Source: JBBQVS01 sp038211295
Lineage (GTDB): Bacteria > Chloroflexota > Ktedonobacteria > Ktedonobacterales > Ktedonobacteraceae
Assembly: GCA_038211295.1 (NCBI GenBank)
Contig: JBBQVS010000027.1
Span: 1 to 44,232 of the forward strand
Direction: 5' to 3'
DNA length: 44,232 nucleotides
Below the pieces are notes generated by a model, which saw nothing but the letters and a program-made list of their open reading frames with translations, searched no databases and had not been told where the DNA came from. Numbering within the stretch: the stretch's first letter is position 1; every line of letters begins with the position of its first letter. A program made the position numbers and the translations under genes. This document shows, piece after piece, positions 43,367-44,232 of this stretch.

Positions 43367-44047
43367 ATGAACGAAAATGACCCATTTTTGCTACGGCGCA
43401 CGGACGCCGCAGAACTGTTTCTTATTAGACATGGGGATGCGATTCCGGGGCCAGAGGAGATTATTCCAAGTGGCGTCTATGACAATCTACCTTTGAGCAG
43501 GACGGGGCGTGAGCAGGCACAAGCACTCGCCGAACGGCTCAAAGATACCCATTTCGACGCGGCATATAGTAGCCCTCTGCTCCGATGCCGCCAGACCGCC
43601 GCCCCCCTGCTTGAACATATTCGCCTGCCTCTGACGATTGTCGAGAACATCAAAGAGATTCGTCTGGGCAACATCTCGCCCATGCCCGTTGTCAAAGAGG
43701 GCGATGACCTTACGGTACTCAGCAAAGCACTTCAGGAGCGACAGGGCGACATTGTACGCAAGGCGGGCGCGGCAGGCCACTGGGATGTTGTTCCCGATAG
43801 CGAGCCGTCGAAAGCGTTTCGCTCGCGGATTGTAGCGGGATTAGACCAGATTGCCAGCAAGCACATTGGCGAACGCGTCGTTGTCTTCGCGCACGGCGGC
43901 ACAATCAACGCCTACGCCTCCGAAACGCTCGGTCTTGAGCGAGATTTCTTTTTCCCGTGCGCCAACACCTCTATCACACTGCTGCATGTCAATGGCACAC
44001 ACCGCGTCATCTTCGTGCTAAACGATGTGGCGCATTTGAAGTTGTAA
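43367..44047 (+). CDS. histidine phosphatase family protein
   Basis: A 226-residue phosphoglycerate-mutase-like enzyme that hydrolyses phosphate esters through a phospho-His intermediate. The RHG motif is LFLIRHGDAIPG with His22. Further motifs are LSRTGREQAQALAERL, AYSSPLLRCRQTA, Glu97 in KEIRLG, and VFAHGGTI with the second His176. The substrate is not predictable. It lies 18 bases after the acyl-CoA dehydrogenase and is probably co-transcribed with it. The RBS is weak (AGAGACGATC). Confidence 0.93.
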   Translation: MNENDPFLLRRTDAAELFLIRHGDAIPGPEEIIPSGVYDNLPLSRTGREQAQALAERLKDTHFDAAYSSPLLRCRQTAAPLLEHIRLPLTIVENIKEIRLGNISPMPVVKEGDDLTVLSKALQERQGDIVRKAGAAGHWDVVPDSEPSKAFRSRIVAGLDQIASKHIGERVVVFAHGGTINAYASETLGLERDFFFPCANTSITLLHVNGTHRVIFVLNDVAHLKL

Positions 44048-44232
44048 GAGTGAAAGAACTCAGAGAAAAGAAAGAGCATTAAGAAAAAACATGTATCTGG
44101 CGGGGTCAACATAGAGAGCATGCGGGGTGGGGGGGGGGGGGGGGGGTGGGGCAACCCACCCCCCCCCAAAAGAAAAAACCAAACACAGAGGTTTAGATTT
44201 AAATATAAGAAAAAAAAAATATAATGAAAAAA
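44048..44232. other. low-complexity contig end, probably unreliable sequence
   Basis: After the last stop the sequence becomes A/G-rich, then reaches an 18-G run at 44129-44146, TGGGGCAA, CCCACC and a C run, and finally A-rich stretches to the end. This pattern is unlike the rest of the window and resembles read errors at the edge of an assembly (G homopolymer artefact followed by its complement). A weak GAGT...ACTC dyad lies at 44048-44061. No gene is visible. Confidence 0.7.

Overview
The window looks like one contig of a bacterial chromosome, most likely from a Chloroflexota bacterium of the Ktedonobacteria type. This is inferred from the style of the proteins: many short zinc-ribbon proteins, Hanks-type Ser/Thr kinases with FHA or zinc-ribbon tails, GAF/PAS histidine kinases, tandem GT4 glycosyltransferases, and frequent TTG/GTG starts. 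No 16S rRNA or other decisive marker is present. Both ends look like contig ends: the first 300 bases carry a frame-broken acetyltransferase tail, and the last ~110 bases collapse into an 18-G run and A-rich sequence.

Layout. 1-970: broken GNAT tail, a small CxxC protein, a doubtful small ORF and a strong hairpin. 987-3887 (-): phosphoenolpyruvate carboxylase. 4086-6839 (-): GAF-GAF histidine kinase with a stand-alone receiver. 7144-9123 (+): two tandem paralogues with an N-terminal zinc ribbon, one membrane segment and an external domain, both starting with TTG. 9107-10806: a J-domain/zinc-ribbon/tail-anchored protein, divergent from a DUF6062-like protein with a duplicated C-x2-C...C-x2-H motif. 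10868-15394 (-): glutamate synthase large subunit behind a long leader, divergent from an APC-superfamily permease (15938-18034). 18060-22114 (-): signalling cluster of kinase-FHA, membrane-anchored FHA and kinase-zinc-ribbon genes. 22372-29061 (-): receiver, zinc-finger/HTH protein, HIT protein, three GT4 glycosyltransferases and PRPP synthetase. 29278-33020: GNAT acetyltransferase convergent with a pseudokinase fused to a DinG/XPD-type iron-sulfur helicase. 33188-33515: tRNA-Ser(GCU) and tRNA-Trp(CCA), each with a clean promoter and hairpin. 33694-35701 (-): DUF4118-type histidine kinase and a four-segment membrane protein. 35936-38391 (+): ClpE-type unfoldase behind two CIRCE-like operators. 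38458-38955 (-): DUF892 ferritin-like protein. 39191-44047 (+): PAS-GAF histidine kinase, metallo-beta-lactamase-fold hydrolase, acyl-CoA dehydrogenase and histidine phosphatase.

Central metabolism (PEP carboxylase, glutamate synthase, PRPP synthetase) is mixed with dense signalling: three histidine kinases, two receivers, two active-looking Ser/Thr kinases, one pseudokinase and two FHA domains. The most unusual gene is the pseudokinase-DinG fusion. The most informative regulatory region is the tandem CIRCE pair upstream of clpE. Long, near-perfect inverted repeats, mostly without U tracts, follow many genes and sometimes include the stop codon.
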